This document shows, in pieces, positions 1 to 10,840 of a stretch of 64,000 nucleotides of DNA (positions are counted from its first letter, which is position 1; each line of letters begins with the position of its first letter). The stretch is from positions 227,001 through 291,000 of the forward strand of contig JACVTC010000181.1 in the NCBI GenBank assembly GCA_016946835.1. The letters run 5' to 3'. Source of the DNA: Neocallimastix lanati (nom. inval.). Taxonomy: Eukaryota > Neocallimastigomycota > Neocallimastigomycetes > Neocallimastigales > Neocallimastigaceae. Both the position numbers and the translations under genes were made by a program. The notes beneath the pieces are model-generated. The model did not search any database. It was given only the letters and a program-made list of their open reading frames with translations, and was not told where the DNA came from.

Positions 1-599
1 ATTAATATATTATATAATAATATTCTTATTATATATAACTTAAATATTCTAATTTATCAATTTTTCATAAAGTTTATATTATAAATACATTATTCTTCTA
101 TATATCATAATATAATAAAATAGTTATATTATAATTAAATATATATATAGTTGATATTTTTTTGTTATATTATCTAAATATTATTATTTTATATTTATTT
201 TAATATAAAACTAGAATTTGTACATAAATAATCCTAGTGTAAACAATCCTTCATGTAATTATTAAACGGAAGTTAATAATTACATCATATACTTATACTA
301 AGTAAATATAATAGTACATAAAAGTCCGGCAAATTAACAAATTAATCATATGATATAAATTTTGTATAAATTGTTATATATTATTTCTCTCCTTTTCAAC
401 CACAATACTTTATATAATTATATTAAGTAAATTAACAACATATGTCAAAAATATATTTTAATATTACTAAAATAAAAAATAATGTAATAGCATAACAATC
501 AATTTTTTAATTATAAAATTTATAAAAAGAGGACAGCAGTGAAAATACAATAAAAGTAATAAACCGTAAATAGGAATTAAGAGAATCAAAATCCTGAAA
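1..599. other. AT-rich sequence without recognisable gene
   Basis: No open frame of useful length and no motif I recognise. The composition is close to pure A/T with short homopolymers. It is probably old transposon or intergenic sequence. Confidence 0.5.
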
Positions 600-900
600 G
601 ACAATATGAAATGTTATACTTTAGGAGACAAAGTAAATATTAGAATAAAAATAGAAATAATAAACAATATCAAAAATTTTCTAATAATGTTGAGGTAAAT
701 AATACATCAAGCATGGTCTCATTTAATAATAAATAGAAGTGAAATAAAAGAAAAAATATTTCAAATATTGATTTTGACTATTATACCTCTGATAGCATTA
801 AATGAGAAGAAAACTCCTAAGTAAACAGCAATATTATTATAATGGACATTGGATTCTAGAGATTATTATAATATTAATAAAAGAAGATGAATTTACAATT
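600..900 (+). pseudogene. Decayed copia gag/protease remnant
   Basis: Around 849-866 the plus strand reads WTLDSR, which resembles the copia protease signature W-I-L-D-S-G found intact elsewhere in this window (26.8, 32.5, 34.5, 63.8 kb). The sequence before it is A-rich and Lys/Asn/Ile-coding, as in the other copia gag C-termini here, but it is full of stops. No zinc knuckle can be read. This is weak evidence: the call rests on one short motif and composition. Confidence 0.3.
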
Positions 901-1058
901 TATTATTAATTTCATATATTAGATATTTATCAAAATAATTGACGTCATATATATATATATAATAAAATAAAATAAAAAAAATAATAATAAAATAATTTGA
1001 TCAAATAATTAAAATTTAAATATTATGTATACATGATTAACCAGATAAAAAAATACTA

Positions 1059-1197
1059 AGCTGAATTTTGTCAGAAACATAAATAAATAAAAAAAGTTAG
1101 CTGAATTTGGTCAGCAATATAAATAAATAAAATTATTAGAAGCTGAAAAAGTTCGGTTAAATATATAAAAATAAAATAGAACTGAAAAGAGTCAGCT
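1059..1197 (-). repeat. Tandem GCTGA/TCAGC mini-hairpin array, copy 1
   Basis: Four consecutive units each carry AGCTGA, 5-7 bases, then TCAG(C), so each unit can form a 4-5 bp stem-loop. A-rich spacers of 20-30 bases built on ATAAATAAATAAA separate them. The third unit is degenerate. The same motif recurs as a longer array in the opposite orientation at 49283-49542. I do not know the function. Confidence 0.6.
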
Positions 1198-2373
1198 AAA
1201 TATAAATAAAATAAAGTTAAAAGGAACCATCAAAAATTTAAATAATTACAAATATGAATTAATTACATATCACGGAAGAATAAAATAATAAACAAACCTA
1301 GATTATCTTATGATAAAAACATATAAATATTTTAAATAAACAACAAATGTCAATGTAAGAGAAATTACCTTCTTGATATAAATTGTTTCACCCAACATAA
1401 TCATAGTTTATAATATTTTAAGGCTAAAATAGTATTTATCAGAATATTTTACTATTAAATAATGAACATTCCTATAACATTTTTCAAAATACAAAACCCT
1501 TATCAACACTTCAAAACAGAGGAGTTCATATCATATAAAATTAATTTTACAGCATTGTAATATACCTTTATAGCTTCCAATAAAAATATGATAAACTTTG
1601 AAGTTTTAAGAAATTAATGATACCCATTTAATTCATTAGATACAAAAGTTTATTAGAAAATATTCATAAATTTACTTTTGAATATTGCAAGATGGCATAA
1701 TGAAACCAAATATTTAAATGTAAAATAAATCATCAAAAGAAAAGACTATAAATAAAGATCGGATGTTGTTATAAAAATATTAAATTTAATACATTAATAT
1801 TAAATAATGTAAATAAAACTATTCAGAATAAATAAATTAGTTGAATATATCATTGCTATATGTCCCCCATTACTATTATTTTCATTGTGATTTTGAAAAT
1901 ACAATTCTTGTTATGAATTTTGTTGACAAGGATGTTAATTAATCTGAACCAGATCTTATTTTTATTACAATTAATTTTAGTACAAATGGTGCTTTCTATA
2001 TAAATTCTTTATTACATTAAATTCTTTAATGAAGATAAACAAGAAGAATGAATTAACTACAGGTACACTTGCAAAAACCGCCCATCAAAATGCTAAAATT
2101 ATTTGTATTACTATTTTTATGGAATAATTTATTAATAAAGAAATTGAAATACTGTTGCTGTGTATGATAAAGAAATTAATAATGATAAGGTCACCACAGA
2201 TTGAAAACAAGTAGGAGTATAATAAATATTATCTCTTGATAACAATAATAGTGTACTAATAATTTGATTTTCAATACTAGATCCTAACAAAGTCTTAAAA
2301 AATCCATATATTCGATTCTACCAAGTGCTCTAACATTTTCTTTATTTAGTTTAAATAAATTAATAACTGGTTC
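1198..2373. other. Old transposon-derived sequence, unassigned
   Basis: No open frame survives. The segment at 1900-2330 has slightly higher GC and looks like decayed coding sequence, but no domain can be read with confidence. Its right edge joins the conserved 35-bp tail of a family A gypsy at 2374, so at least that part is probably the 3' end of an upstream gypsy element. Confidence 0.35.
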
Positions 2374-2408
2374 TATAACAGAATCAATAATTACAATTAT
2401 TTTATTAT
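2374..2408 (+). repeat. 3' end of an upstream gypsy A internal region
   Basis: These 35 bases, starting TATAACAGAATC, are identical to 10862-10896. In both places they lie directly before an LTR starting TGTTAA. In the complete element they follow the stop-containing chromodomain and a purine-rich stretch. Their presence here means another copy of the element once ended at this point. Confidence 0.75.
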
Positions 2409-3056
2409 TGTTAAGTTGGTACTTAGATTAAAAGGTAAACTTGGTTGGAAGCCTTTAATCTAATAACCTTTTGATATTATTTTATTTTATAAATTAATTT
2501 ATTCAAATATAAAATGTTATTTTATTATTAAACTTTTAATTAACTATATTTTTATTTAATATGTTTTATTATAAAGTTATCAGATTATTTGTAAATAATA
2601 ATCTTACAAAGATTTAAAAAGAATATTTTTTAGTTCTTTTATATTTTTGAAAAACAATATAAAATATTTAATAATATATTTTAATAAATACTAATTTAAA
2701 GATAACAATATAAAATATAATTTTAATATATAAAGTAATAGAATAATACATATATAATATAAGATAATAAAAATATATAAAATAATATAATAAAAAAACA
2801 ATTTTTATAAATAATATTCAACTATATTAATTAATATAAAAAAAGGATAATATTAATTAATATGTAATACAATATTAATCAATTAATATATTAGGGATTC
2901 AATAATGTATAAAAGGGATAATATTAATTAATATGTAATACAATATTAATTAGGTTATGAACGGTACAAGGATTTAAGGAGTACAAATTATATTTTTAAT
3001 TAAATTGTTATTTTTGTAGTATTAAATATAAATTAATTTGTATCAAATACTTGACA
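2409..3056 (+). mobile_element. Ty3/gypsy family A LTR (5' LTR, 648 bp)
   Basis: Starts TGTTAAG and ends CTTGACA, giving the usual TG...CA ends. The matching LTR at 10897-17227 starts TGTTAAAG and ends CTTAACA. Both are preceded by the same 35-bp internal tail and followed by the same leader (ATTTTTAATATTTAG). A TATA box (TATAAAAGG) sits near 2911, and an approximately 38-bp block is tandemly duplicated around it (2842-2880 and 2918-2955). Near the 5' end an inverted repeat with arms TTAGATTAA and CCTTTAATCTAA can form a hairpin. The LTR drives the element transcript. Confidence 0.75.
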
Positions 3057-3868
3057 ATTATTTTTAATATTTAGTATTATTTTTCAATAAACTTTTAAAA
3101 CAAATAATAAATTGATAAATTTTAGAAATTATCTTAATTTTAATATAGAATTAAAAAGTGATAATTTCAATTTATTTTAATAATAACTGTATATAAGTTA
3201 TTTATGAATTAAAAATGTTTTATTAAAAATAACACTAAAAATTTGGTTTATTAGAACACTTGTTTTCTAATATTTTATTTTATAAATCTTTTATTAAAAT
3301 TTATTAAACATTACAAAATTTAAAGTGATTATTAAAATTATAAAATTAATTAATAATAATAATAATAATATTTACATGAAATATTTACAAGTATTTATAT
3401 TTTTCTTTAAAATTAAACTATTTATAATTTATAAATAAAAAGAATAATTAAATAAAATAAAAGTAATAAAATTAATAATAAAATAAATATTTAATAATAA
3501 AATAAATAAATTTGTTTATTATAAAAATAATTAAAAATATTTGGTTATTTAAATTAATAAATTTTGTTATTATAAAATTATTATTTAATTATAAAATTAA
3601 TTATAAAAATTATTATAAAACTAATTATTAAAACTAATTATTTTATTTTAAATTTAATCTTAATATTTTTATTTTGAAAAATATATAATATTTCTTTCAT
3701 ATCTGAGTATTAATGTAATTTTTAAGTGTAATTTATTTGTTTTAATTAATTAATTAATTAATTTTTTTTATATTTTATTAAATTATTATTAAACTTGGCT
3801 AAGGTTAGTTTTGATTTTATGTATAATAAATTTTCAAGATTTATTAATTTTGTTATTTATCAAAATTC

Positions 3869-4410
3869 AAGATATATTATTACTGGTATAGTTGTTAGTA
3901 ACTAATACCATGAATCAAACAACTTAGGGTTCGATTCACATTTATTATTATTTCATAGTTTTATTCTAAAAAATATCTAGAAGATTCTTTATAGTTCAAG
4001 AAATTACTAGAATTTCTTGATAATTATTATGTTTAATTAATTAAAATTTATTCTATTATATTCTTAATTCTATTATTTTCTATTTTTTCTAAATTTTTCG
4101 ATTTTTAAGAACTTTTTAGAAACTTTTATTTTTTAGTTTTTTAATAACTTAAACTTTTGAAAAAAAATATAAATATGAGTAAAATTCATGATAAAAAATA
4201 TTCTTTCTTTGTGTTTTTATTTTAATTCTTTAGTTAATAAAACTCAGTTTTTAATAAAACTTGTAGAAAATTTTAATACTATATCAACCCTTGCGGCTTA
4301 TAGTATTATAATAAATATAATAAATAAAATTTTTTAAAAAAAAAAAATAAAATAAGATTAAAAAAGAAAATTTCTATTTCAGTGTTGTTTACATTTATTA
4401 TAATATTTTG
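3869..4410 (+). repeat. 542-bp conserved leader block, copy 1
   Basis: Matches 17287-17828 with only scattered substitutions and equal overall length (542 bp). It begins just upstream of tRNA-like boxes. It contains a perfect 10-bp hairpin at 3996-4020 (TCAAGAAATT, 5-base loop) and another at 4274-4308 (TAATACTATA, loop with TTGCGGC). The conserved GC-containing loop stands out in this AT background. The block is better conserved than neighbouring sequence, which suggests recent duplication with the element or constraint. Confidence 0.8.
3884..3937 (+). promoter_or_regulatory. Pol III type-2 A box and B box (tRNA-like)
   Basis: TGGTATAGTTG at 3884-3894 fits the A-box consensus TRGYNNARYNG at every position. 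GGTTCGATTC at 3928-3937 fits the B box GGTTCRANNC. The 33-base spacing is that of a tRNA gene, and a TTTT run follows near 3960. The T-stem pairs poorly, so this is not a functional tRNA; a tRNA-derived internal promoter or relic is more likely. Both boxes are unchanged in the second leader copy (17302-17312 and 17346-17355). Confidence 0.55.
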
Positions 4411-4439
4411 TTATAATAAAAAACACCTAAACACAAAAA

Positions 4440-4790
4440 AAAGGCGCGCTTTGATATATCTGCCTTTTGTTTGGTTTTTTTGGTTTCTTACGAATTTTTT
4501 CTGGATCTGGTATATTCTGTTTTCTTAGTTTTTGGGGTATTTTTTTTTTGGTACATTCAGATCTTGTGTTTTTGGTTTCTTTTGGTTTCTACTTACGGTT
4601 TAATCTTTTTCGGTTTTCTTTAGATTTCTTATTTTTGATCTTGGTTTCTGTTCCCATTGGTTTCGGATTCCTGATTCTTGGTTTCTACTTTTGGATAAAA
4701 TCTTTTCTTCTCTCAGTTTCTGACATCTTTCTTTGGGTTCAGCTTTGCTTCTGGAATCTACCTTTTTTCCTTTAAAAAATAAAATTCTCG
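4440..4790 (+). repeat. Degenerate GGTTTCTA-rich leader tract
   Basis: T-rich DNA in which TTTTGGTTTC, GGTTTCTACTT and similar words recur about ten times. The reverse complement of the leader of the other gypsy (22559-22695) carries the same core, TTTGGTTTCTACT, as a clean tandem array. Two gypsy families therefore share a leader motif. A spurious 102-codon open frame lies here. Confidence 0.5.
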
Positions 4791-4959
4791 GATTTTGGTA
4801 TTAATAGCAAACTCACAATAATTCCAAAATCTATTTAGGCGAAAAAAGAAAAAAAATTTGATATAAAAATTCTTTAAGAAGTTCTACAATTCTTGAGACT
4901 TTTTAAAGAATATTGCAGGTATTTACCTGTAATATTCTTTAATATAATATTTAAATATA

Positions 4960-5225
4960 CTAGGAGCGGTTAGAGCTCATAAACAGAGTTTCGGCGGTTA
5001 GTAACTAGTTTCAGTAAGTTAGAAACTATAGCCATTAATTATTCGAATATAAACGGGCTTCAAAACCCTAGAATGTAAAGAGCGTGTGGATTAAACGAAA
5101 GCCACATCCTACCAACCAACTTCAACAGTTCAGTAGTTGCTTTATTCGAATAAGCTCTGGCGAATAAGGAACTATAGTCACCGAAGGCTATAAGTTGGTC
5201 GTGAAGGTAAAGCGACTTTAAAATA
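4960..5225. other. GC-richer structured island in gypsy leader
   Basis: About 265 bases at roughly 40% GC inside sequence near 15% GC, with no open frame. It contains many short complementary words: TTATTCGAATA twice (5038 and 5141), CTATAGCC against GGCTATA, GTGTGG against CCACAT, and GTCG against CGAC. It looks like a structured RNA or packaging/translation element, but no known RNA family is recognisable by eye. It lies 350 bases upstream of the gag start. Confidence 0.4.
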
Positions 5226-5572
5226 TATAGTTTATAATTTTTTATTTTGAGGTTTAATATATACCTCTTGTTAGTAACTCTTGCCGGTTTTTTTTTTTAT
5301 TTTGTTGTGAGGCATAAAAGAGTGAAATTTAGTCTAGTTATTATATTTACCAAATTAATTTAAAAAAAAAAATATTTTAAATCAGCAAATAAATTAAAAG
5401 CCTAGAAAAATAATAATTTATAATTCTTTAAAATTCGCATTTTGGGAGCATCTAAATAATTATAATAATAATAATAATAATAATAAATTAATTTACCTAT
5501 TGCAATTATTAAACGGGTTTTATAATTTAATAATTCTTTCAAAGTCTTCTTCATCAAACGATTTTCATTTTA

Positions 5573-6337
5573 ATGGTGATTCAGCTAAGCTCAGTTTTTA
5601 ATTGTAATCAAGCTCTTATGCATATTAAGCAAAAAGCGTATGGCAAAGTCACTGATTACAATAATGAATTCCGTAGGTTTTCGGAAAAAACAGATTGGAA
5701 TGAATTTACCTTAATGGATGCATATATTGAAGGGTTGCTACCAAGACTTCAAGAAAGAGTAATTAGTTTGTTCCCTCCTACTGCTAAATTAAGTGAACTA
5801 ATGCGAATCACCAATCGAAGAGATCATCAAATGACTCGATTCGCAACAATCAACAATTATAATTCAAGAAATAATAGCAATAATAATAATTCTCGTAATA
5901 ATAGAAAGAATTTTAGATTTAACTCTAGCAATAATAGAAATGCAATTCCTAATTTTCCTTCCAGATCAAATAATGAATCTAATTACTCTCATTTATCTCC
6001 TGAAGAAAGAGCAAGAAGAATTAAGGAAGGGCTTTGCCTATATTGTGGACAATCAGGTCAAAAGTTAATAAATTGTCCAAAAAGAGCAAATAAACCTGGC
6101 TCCTCCCATATGGTTAGATCTAATTCTTCTAAGAAATTTAATAAGGACTGCATTATTAAGTGTTCCTTTAATTACAAAAATAAATGGATTAAAGCTAAGG
6201 CTCTTATAGATTCCGGCTCCGACTTGAATCTTATGGATAGTAATTTTGCTAAAATTAATAATTTTAAGCTTGTACATGATAATTTAGAAGCTGATAACAT
6301 TACCGGTATTTGTGGTGGCAAAGACGTTGTTTGGTAA
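5573..6337 (+). pseudogene. gag: Gypsy family A Gag and protease start
   Basis: 254 codons covering a Gag C-terminal half, an asparagine-rich linker (about residues 96-130), a zinc knuckle and an aspartic protease. The knuckle reads CLYCGQSGQKLINC, where the histidine of C-X2-C-X4-H-X4-C is Gln, so nucleic-acid binding is probably lost. The protease motif ALIDSGSDLNLMD is present near residue 210. The frame then ends early at GGKDVVW, and the protein resumes in another frame at 6416, so a frameshift separates protease from RT. The Gag N-terminus seems missing. It would package and process the element's RNA in cytoplasmic particles. Confidence 0.75.
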
Positions 6338-6415
6338 AACTATACCAATATTATTTAAAATTAGTAACCTTCTGGTCTTAACAGAATTTTTGTTATTGAT
6401 TTAAATGACAAATTT

Positions 6416-7483
6416 GTGTGCTTAATTGGTTCTAGATTTCTTAAAGAAAATAAATCTTCAATTGATTTCAACAATATTTTAATCTTTTGTAATGGTAATA
6501 ATAATGTTTCAAATTCTTCTTTAATAGAATCAAAACCTTCAACCTCGGTTAACTCTACTTCACTTTCTCTTACTTCTAATACTTCCGACTCTATCTCTTC
6601 GAAACCAGCCTATTCCAGTTCATGCACCCCTAATAATTCTTTGATTGATAATTCTTCTATTTCTCCTTCATTGTTAAAGAATTCAATTGCCTCCTCCCCA
6701 AACATGGATACTAAAAATAAAACACTCCCCGTTATTTACAAAGAATTCTCTGATGTATTTAGTGAAGAAGAAGTTAAAATATTACTTCCTCATTCTAGTT
6801 TTGATTGTGCTATTAACCTTAAACCTAATGCTAAGTTATATTATAGTGCAATTTATCCCCTTACAATTCCCGAAGAAATAACCTTAGATAAAATTATTAA
6901 AGACTATTTAAAATACGGTTTTATTGTTCTGTCAAAATCCCAAGCTGGTCATCCAATTTTATTTGCTCCAAAAAATAATGGTGAATTACGTATATGCATT
7001 GATCTTAGGAAACTTAATGAAATCACCATTAGAGATAGTTATCCTATGCCTTTAACAACTGTCATTTTTAATAAAACTCCTGGTCATAAATATTACTCAA
7101 AACTTGATTTGAAATCTGCTTACTTCCAAATTCGAATCAGGCCAGGTGATGAATACAAAACAACTTTTGTATGTAGTCTAGGACACTTTGAATTTAGAGT
7201 TATGCCTTTCGGTTTTAAGAATGCACCTGCCTGTTTTCAAAGAATGATTGATACCGCATTAAGTGATTATTTAGGAAAATTTTTTCATGCCTATATAGAT
7301 GATATTATCATTTTTTCTGATGATCTTTCTGAACACCATTTACACGTTAAAAAGGTACTATTACAACTTAGGAAATTTCATTTACATGTTAACCTTGAAA
7401 AATATGAGTTTAATTAGTTCGAAGTTAAATTTTTAGGATATTATGTATCTTCAGATGGTCTTAAGATGGATATTAAGAAAGTC
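6416..7483 (+). pseudogene. pol: Gypsy family A reverse transcriptase, truncated
   Basis: 333 open codons (6416-7417), then TAG, then homologous frame (FLGYYVSSDGLKM) to about 7483. A Ser-rich linker precedes the RT fingers. RT motifs are clear: [36 protein letters not shown] with the first catalytic Asp, VMPFGFKNAP, and YIDDIIIFS with the two catalytic Asp. The connection, RNase H and IN zinc finger are absent from this side because an antisense gypsy fragment begins at about 7484. It is non-functional as it stands. Confidence 0.85.
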
Positions 7484-8008
7484 TGAAAGTCTCTAAAACA
7501 CCAAATAAACTAATAAGATAAAGTTATAAAACACTGTATTATGTTGTTAAAACAATGTTATTTTTAATGTCTTTTTTGTTTAATAATATTTTTATTAATT
7601 TATTGTTTTATTGTTTTATTTTATTTATTATTATTATTAATATATTTAATTTATTTTATTATAAGATTATTTTTTTTAATTATTTTTAGAAAATATTAGA
7701 AGAAAAACTTATTAGCTATATTATATTTTTATAGATAAGAAACCGTTATCTAAACTATATTATATATCTACAAGTTTTTCAAGAAATTAACAAAGAATAA
7801 ATTTATTGTAAAATTACATGTTATTTATATAAAAATATTAATTAAAGGTATCAGTTTTATTCACTGACTTATAACCTATATAATTTGATAATAATAGACT
7901 AATTAAACTAATTTTATAATGAATAATATGTATTAATTTTCAAAATGTAAACGGCTTAGCCAATCAGCTATGTCATTAGTTTTGCCTTTAATATGAATTC
8001 CTTTGACT

Positions 8009-8197
8009 TTATATTCTAATAGACGTTCTATCATACCTTTTTCTTCTGTTATCTACAATTTTCTGTGAATTTCCATTAATAATATCCTTGGATGCATTAT
8101 TATCAGTTAGACATATGATTGGATATTTTGTATTTGTTGTAAAATAGGAGAAGTGTTCTAAGGTTCTAATTATAGATAATAATTCCTTATCAAACAT
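8009..8197 (-). pseudogene. RNase H fragment of nested gypsy
   Basis: 62 codons starting MFDKELLSIIRTLEHFSYF and continuing to CLTDNNAS, which matches the Ty3/gypsy RNase H core (the FDKELLAI helix and the later catalytic Asp in TDN). It follows the RT ORF on the minus strand after a short stretch broken by stops. It would degrade the RNA of the RNA:DNA hybrid. Confidence 0.7.
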
Positions 8198-8316
8198 TGA
8201 GTAATGTAATTGGTTCTTGTCAAATTTGAAAGAATAGAATCCGATTAACTTAATTTGTTTCTTTTTGTATAATTCTGAAGTGATATTTTTATTATTGTTT
8301 TTATTGATTAATTGGA

Positions 8317-9563
8317 TTAATACTGAATCTTCCCCCCTTTCGGAATTTGATAAAGAACATCAGCACCAGCAAATTCAGAGGCGTCAGAAACGAGAATAAA
8401 TTGTTCATTGAAGTTAAAAGCGGGGCGGGGATACGTTTCTAGTTTACGTATACAATCATAGAAGTGGCGCTGAACATTATCTTTATTGAAAGTAGAAAGG
8501 TTGTCAGAAAGAGGTTTCATTATTTCAGCGTATTTAGGGATAAAATCGGAAAACCAATTCAAAAGACCAAGTACTTTTTGTAATTCATTTAATGTTTTGG
8601 GGCAAGAAATACCACTTAACTTGTTAAGATTTAATGGAATATAAGCGCCTTCTTTGATCAAAAATCCTAAATATTCAATCTTGGTAGGGAAAAACTGGCA
8701 TTTTTCGATTTTACAGTATAACTTAAATTTTTTAAATCTTGAAAGGACCCATTTACAGTTTTCTATGCATTCTGATTTAGAATCACCATAGATGACTACA
8801 TCATCTAAATAACAGAGAACACCATTGAAAAGTTTATCGAAGAGAACGTAGTTCATAAAAGCCTGGAAGAAAGGTGGAGCATCACTTAAACCGAAGGGCA
8901 TGACGTTCCAAGTATAGATTCCCCATTCGCAAATGAAGGCTGTGGCTTCTTTAGTTAGGGGATCAGAAATTCTAATTTGGTTATAGGCAGAACGTAAATC
9001 GAGGCAAATGACATATTTGTGTTTGCAGAGCTCATTAACTTGTTCTCTAAGATTGGGAATTGCGTTTTGTGCAATATCACAAATTTTATTTACCGGAACG
9101 TAATTATAAACGTATCGAAAAGATCCATCATGCTTGGGTACTGGGAACATGTTAACTGCATGTGGTAGGACAGCTGGTTCGATCCATCCTTCATCCATAT
9201 AGCTCTTAATCATTTCTTTAGTAGCTGCTGAAGCTTCCTTGGATGTTAACTTTGGTTTGGCTAAAGGCAAATCTTTGAGATCTTGACTAGTAATATTTAA
9301 TTTGAAATCCCATTTTCCTCTGGAAGGTGGGAGACCTAGGGGACCTTAAAAACATCCTTGAATTCAAATAATTCCTTGGGAAGTAGTTTGGAAACCAATT
9401 CAGTGTTTTTGTTAATGGTTTTGTTATTCGTGAGAGTGACTTCGTTCCTATGAAGATTTAATAATTCTGATTCATCTTCTGATGCAACGCTATTGAGGAT
9501 ATTATGAAATGAAACATCGTAGAAGTTGCTAGTATTTATTATTGAAGAATTCAGTTCGTTCAT
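8317..9563 (-). pseudogene. pol: Nested gypsy pol: linker and reverse transcriptase
   Basis: The minus strand carries a pre-RT linker (9563-9336, ending LPKELFEFKDVFKVP) and then RT-RNase H (9270-8317, 317 codons). A 1-base frameshift separates them, since the missing frame reads GPLGLPPSRGKWDFKL. RT motifs: MFPVPKHDGSFRYVYNY, ICLDLRSAYNQIRI, VMPFGLSDAPP and the catalytic YLDDVVIYG. RNase H begins at FILVSDASEFAGADV. The wording differs strongly from family A and F pol, so this is a third lineage. No gag or integrase is present. Confidence 0.85.
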
Positions 9564-9568
9564 ATGTC

Positions 9569-10840
9569 TTCTAAATTCTTCGTGATTCCCCTACTGATGG
9601 CCACTTTGGCATAAATAAAACCTTTTACTTAGTTTCTAGAAATTATTGGTGGCCTGGTATGCATAAGGATATTAAAAAATATATTCGTTCTTGTAATATT
9701 TGCTGCGTTTCAAAGGTTCCTCATCATAAACCTTATGGTTTACTTAAACCTTTACCTATTGGTAATAATTCTTGGGAATCAATTTCAATAGATTTTATTA
9801 CTGACCTTCCCCCTTCCAATGGAATGTCTTGCATTCTTGTCGTAATTGATTGCTTTACGAAGATGGTTCATTTGTTCCTTTTAAATCAGTTCCTTTTGCT
9901 GAGGCTTGTGCTAAACAATTTCTTAACTCCATTTTCATACTTCATGGTTTACCAAAGGATATTGTGTCGGATAGAGGTACTCAGTTTACTTCCAAATTTT
10001 GGAATAGATTATTTAATTTACTTCATGTTGATCTTTGCTTATCCTATGCTCATCATCAGCAAACTAATGGTCAAACGGAGAGGGTAAACGCAATACTTGA
10101 ACAATATTTAAGATGTTATGCCAATTATCAACAAAATAATTGGATGGAATATTTATCTCTTGCAGAATTTGCTTACAATAACACAATACAAGAATCTGCA
10201 AATGCTACTCCTTTCTTTCTTAATTATGGGTTCAATCCTAAATTTGATCCTTCTACTCTAGATGCTTCTATTGTCCCTCGTGCTGAAATTATTGCTAAAG
10301 ACTTAAAGGAATTAAGAAATATACGTAAAGAAAATCTTCAAAGTGCAGTTGATTTTCAAAAAAAGTATTATAATGATAAACATATGTTTCTGCCTGAGTT
10401 TAAAGTTGGCTCAAAAGTTTGGCTGTTAAGGAATGATTTAATAAATAATATAAAAGGTAAACTTGCTCCAAATAAATCTGGTCCATTTACTATTATAAAG
10501 AAAGTTTCAGAAGTAAGCTATAAATTAAAGCTTCCAAACTCCTTTAGGATATTTCCTGTTTTCCATGTTTCCCTTCTTGAGCCAGCCTATGAAAATGAAT
10601 TTAAAAAAAGAAATATTCCAACTCCAAAACCTATTTTACTTAATAGAGAAAAAGAATATGAAGTTGAATCTATTCTTGATTCAAAAAAATTTCATAACCA
10701 AATTAAGTATTTAATTCATTGGAAAGGTTATGATGATTCTGACAACTCATAGGAACCTTTTGAGAATCTTCATTGTAATAAACTTTTTGCTGAATTCCAC
10801 AAGAAGTATCCAAATAAACCAAAGCCTAAGACGTCTGGAA
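9569..10840 (+). pseudogene. int: Gypsy family A integrase with chromodomain
   Basis: Starts in the HHCC zinc finger (ILRDSPTDGHFG, then CNICC). The catalytic core has SIDFI (Asp1), VSDRGTQF (Asp2) and QTERVNAILEQ (Glu), the D,D-35-E triad. A frameshift near 9870 splits the core into two frames. The C-terminus carries a chromodomain (YEVESILDSKK, YLIHWKGYDDS), typical of chromoviruses that target chromatin marks. A TAG at 10750-10752 stands where the family has the conserved Trp of W-E-P; reading continues as EPFENLHCNKLFAEF. A purine-rich stretch (AAGGGAGAAAG) lies at about 10849. Confidence 0.85.

Larger units (their letters stand above)
3057..5572 (+). other. Gypsy family A 5' leader (2.5 kb untranslated)
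   Basis: Lies between the LTR and gag and contains no credible ORF. The 102-codon frame at 4467-4775 is a low-complexity Phe/Leu reading of T-rich DNA. Segments 3057-3114 and 3869-4410 are repeated almost exactly at 17228-17285 and 17287-17828 behind the 3' LTR; the 754 bases between them are absent from that second copy. The leader contains Pol III-like A and B boxes, two perfect hairpins, a GGTTTCTA-rich stretch and a GC-richer island, listed separately. A 2.5-kb leader is unusually long for Ty3/gypsy. Confidence 0.65.
7484..9568 (-). mobile_element. Antisense fragment of a second gypsy lineage
   Basis: Splits the family A pol: plus-strand RT homology stops at about 7483 and IN resumes at about 9569. 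The interior is minus-strand pol of a clearly different gypsy lineage. About 500 bp of AT-rich non-coding DNA at 7490-7990 may be its 3' part or LTR. No target duplication is evident. The host pol has also lost its RNase H region, so this is not a simple clean insertion. Confidence 0.7.

Noticed and set aside
3875-3965. Functional tRNA gene in the gypsy leader
   Set aside because: A and B boxes are good, but the T-stem has only two pairs and no acceptor stem can be drawn, so it is kept only as a promoter-like or relic element.
4467-4775. 102-codon Phe/Leu-rich frame
   Set aside because: Low-complexity translation of the T-rich gypsy leader; no membrane-protein pattern beyond composition and no conserved context.
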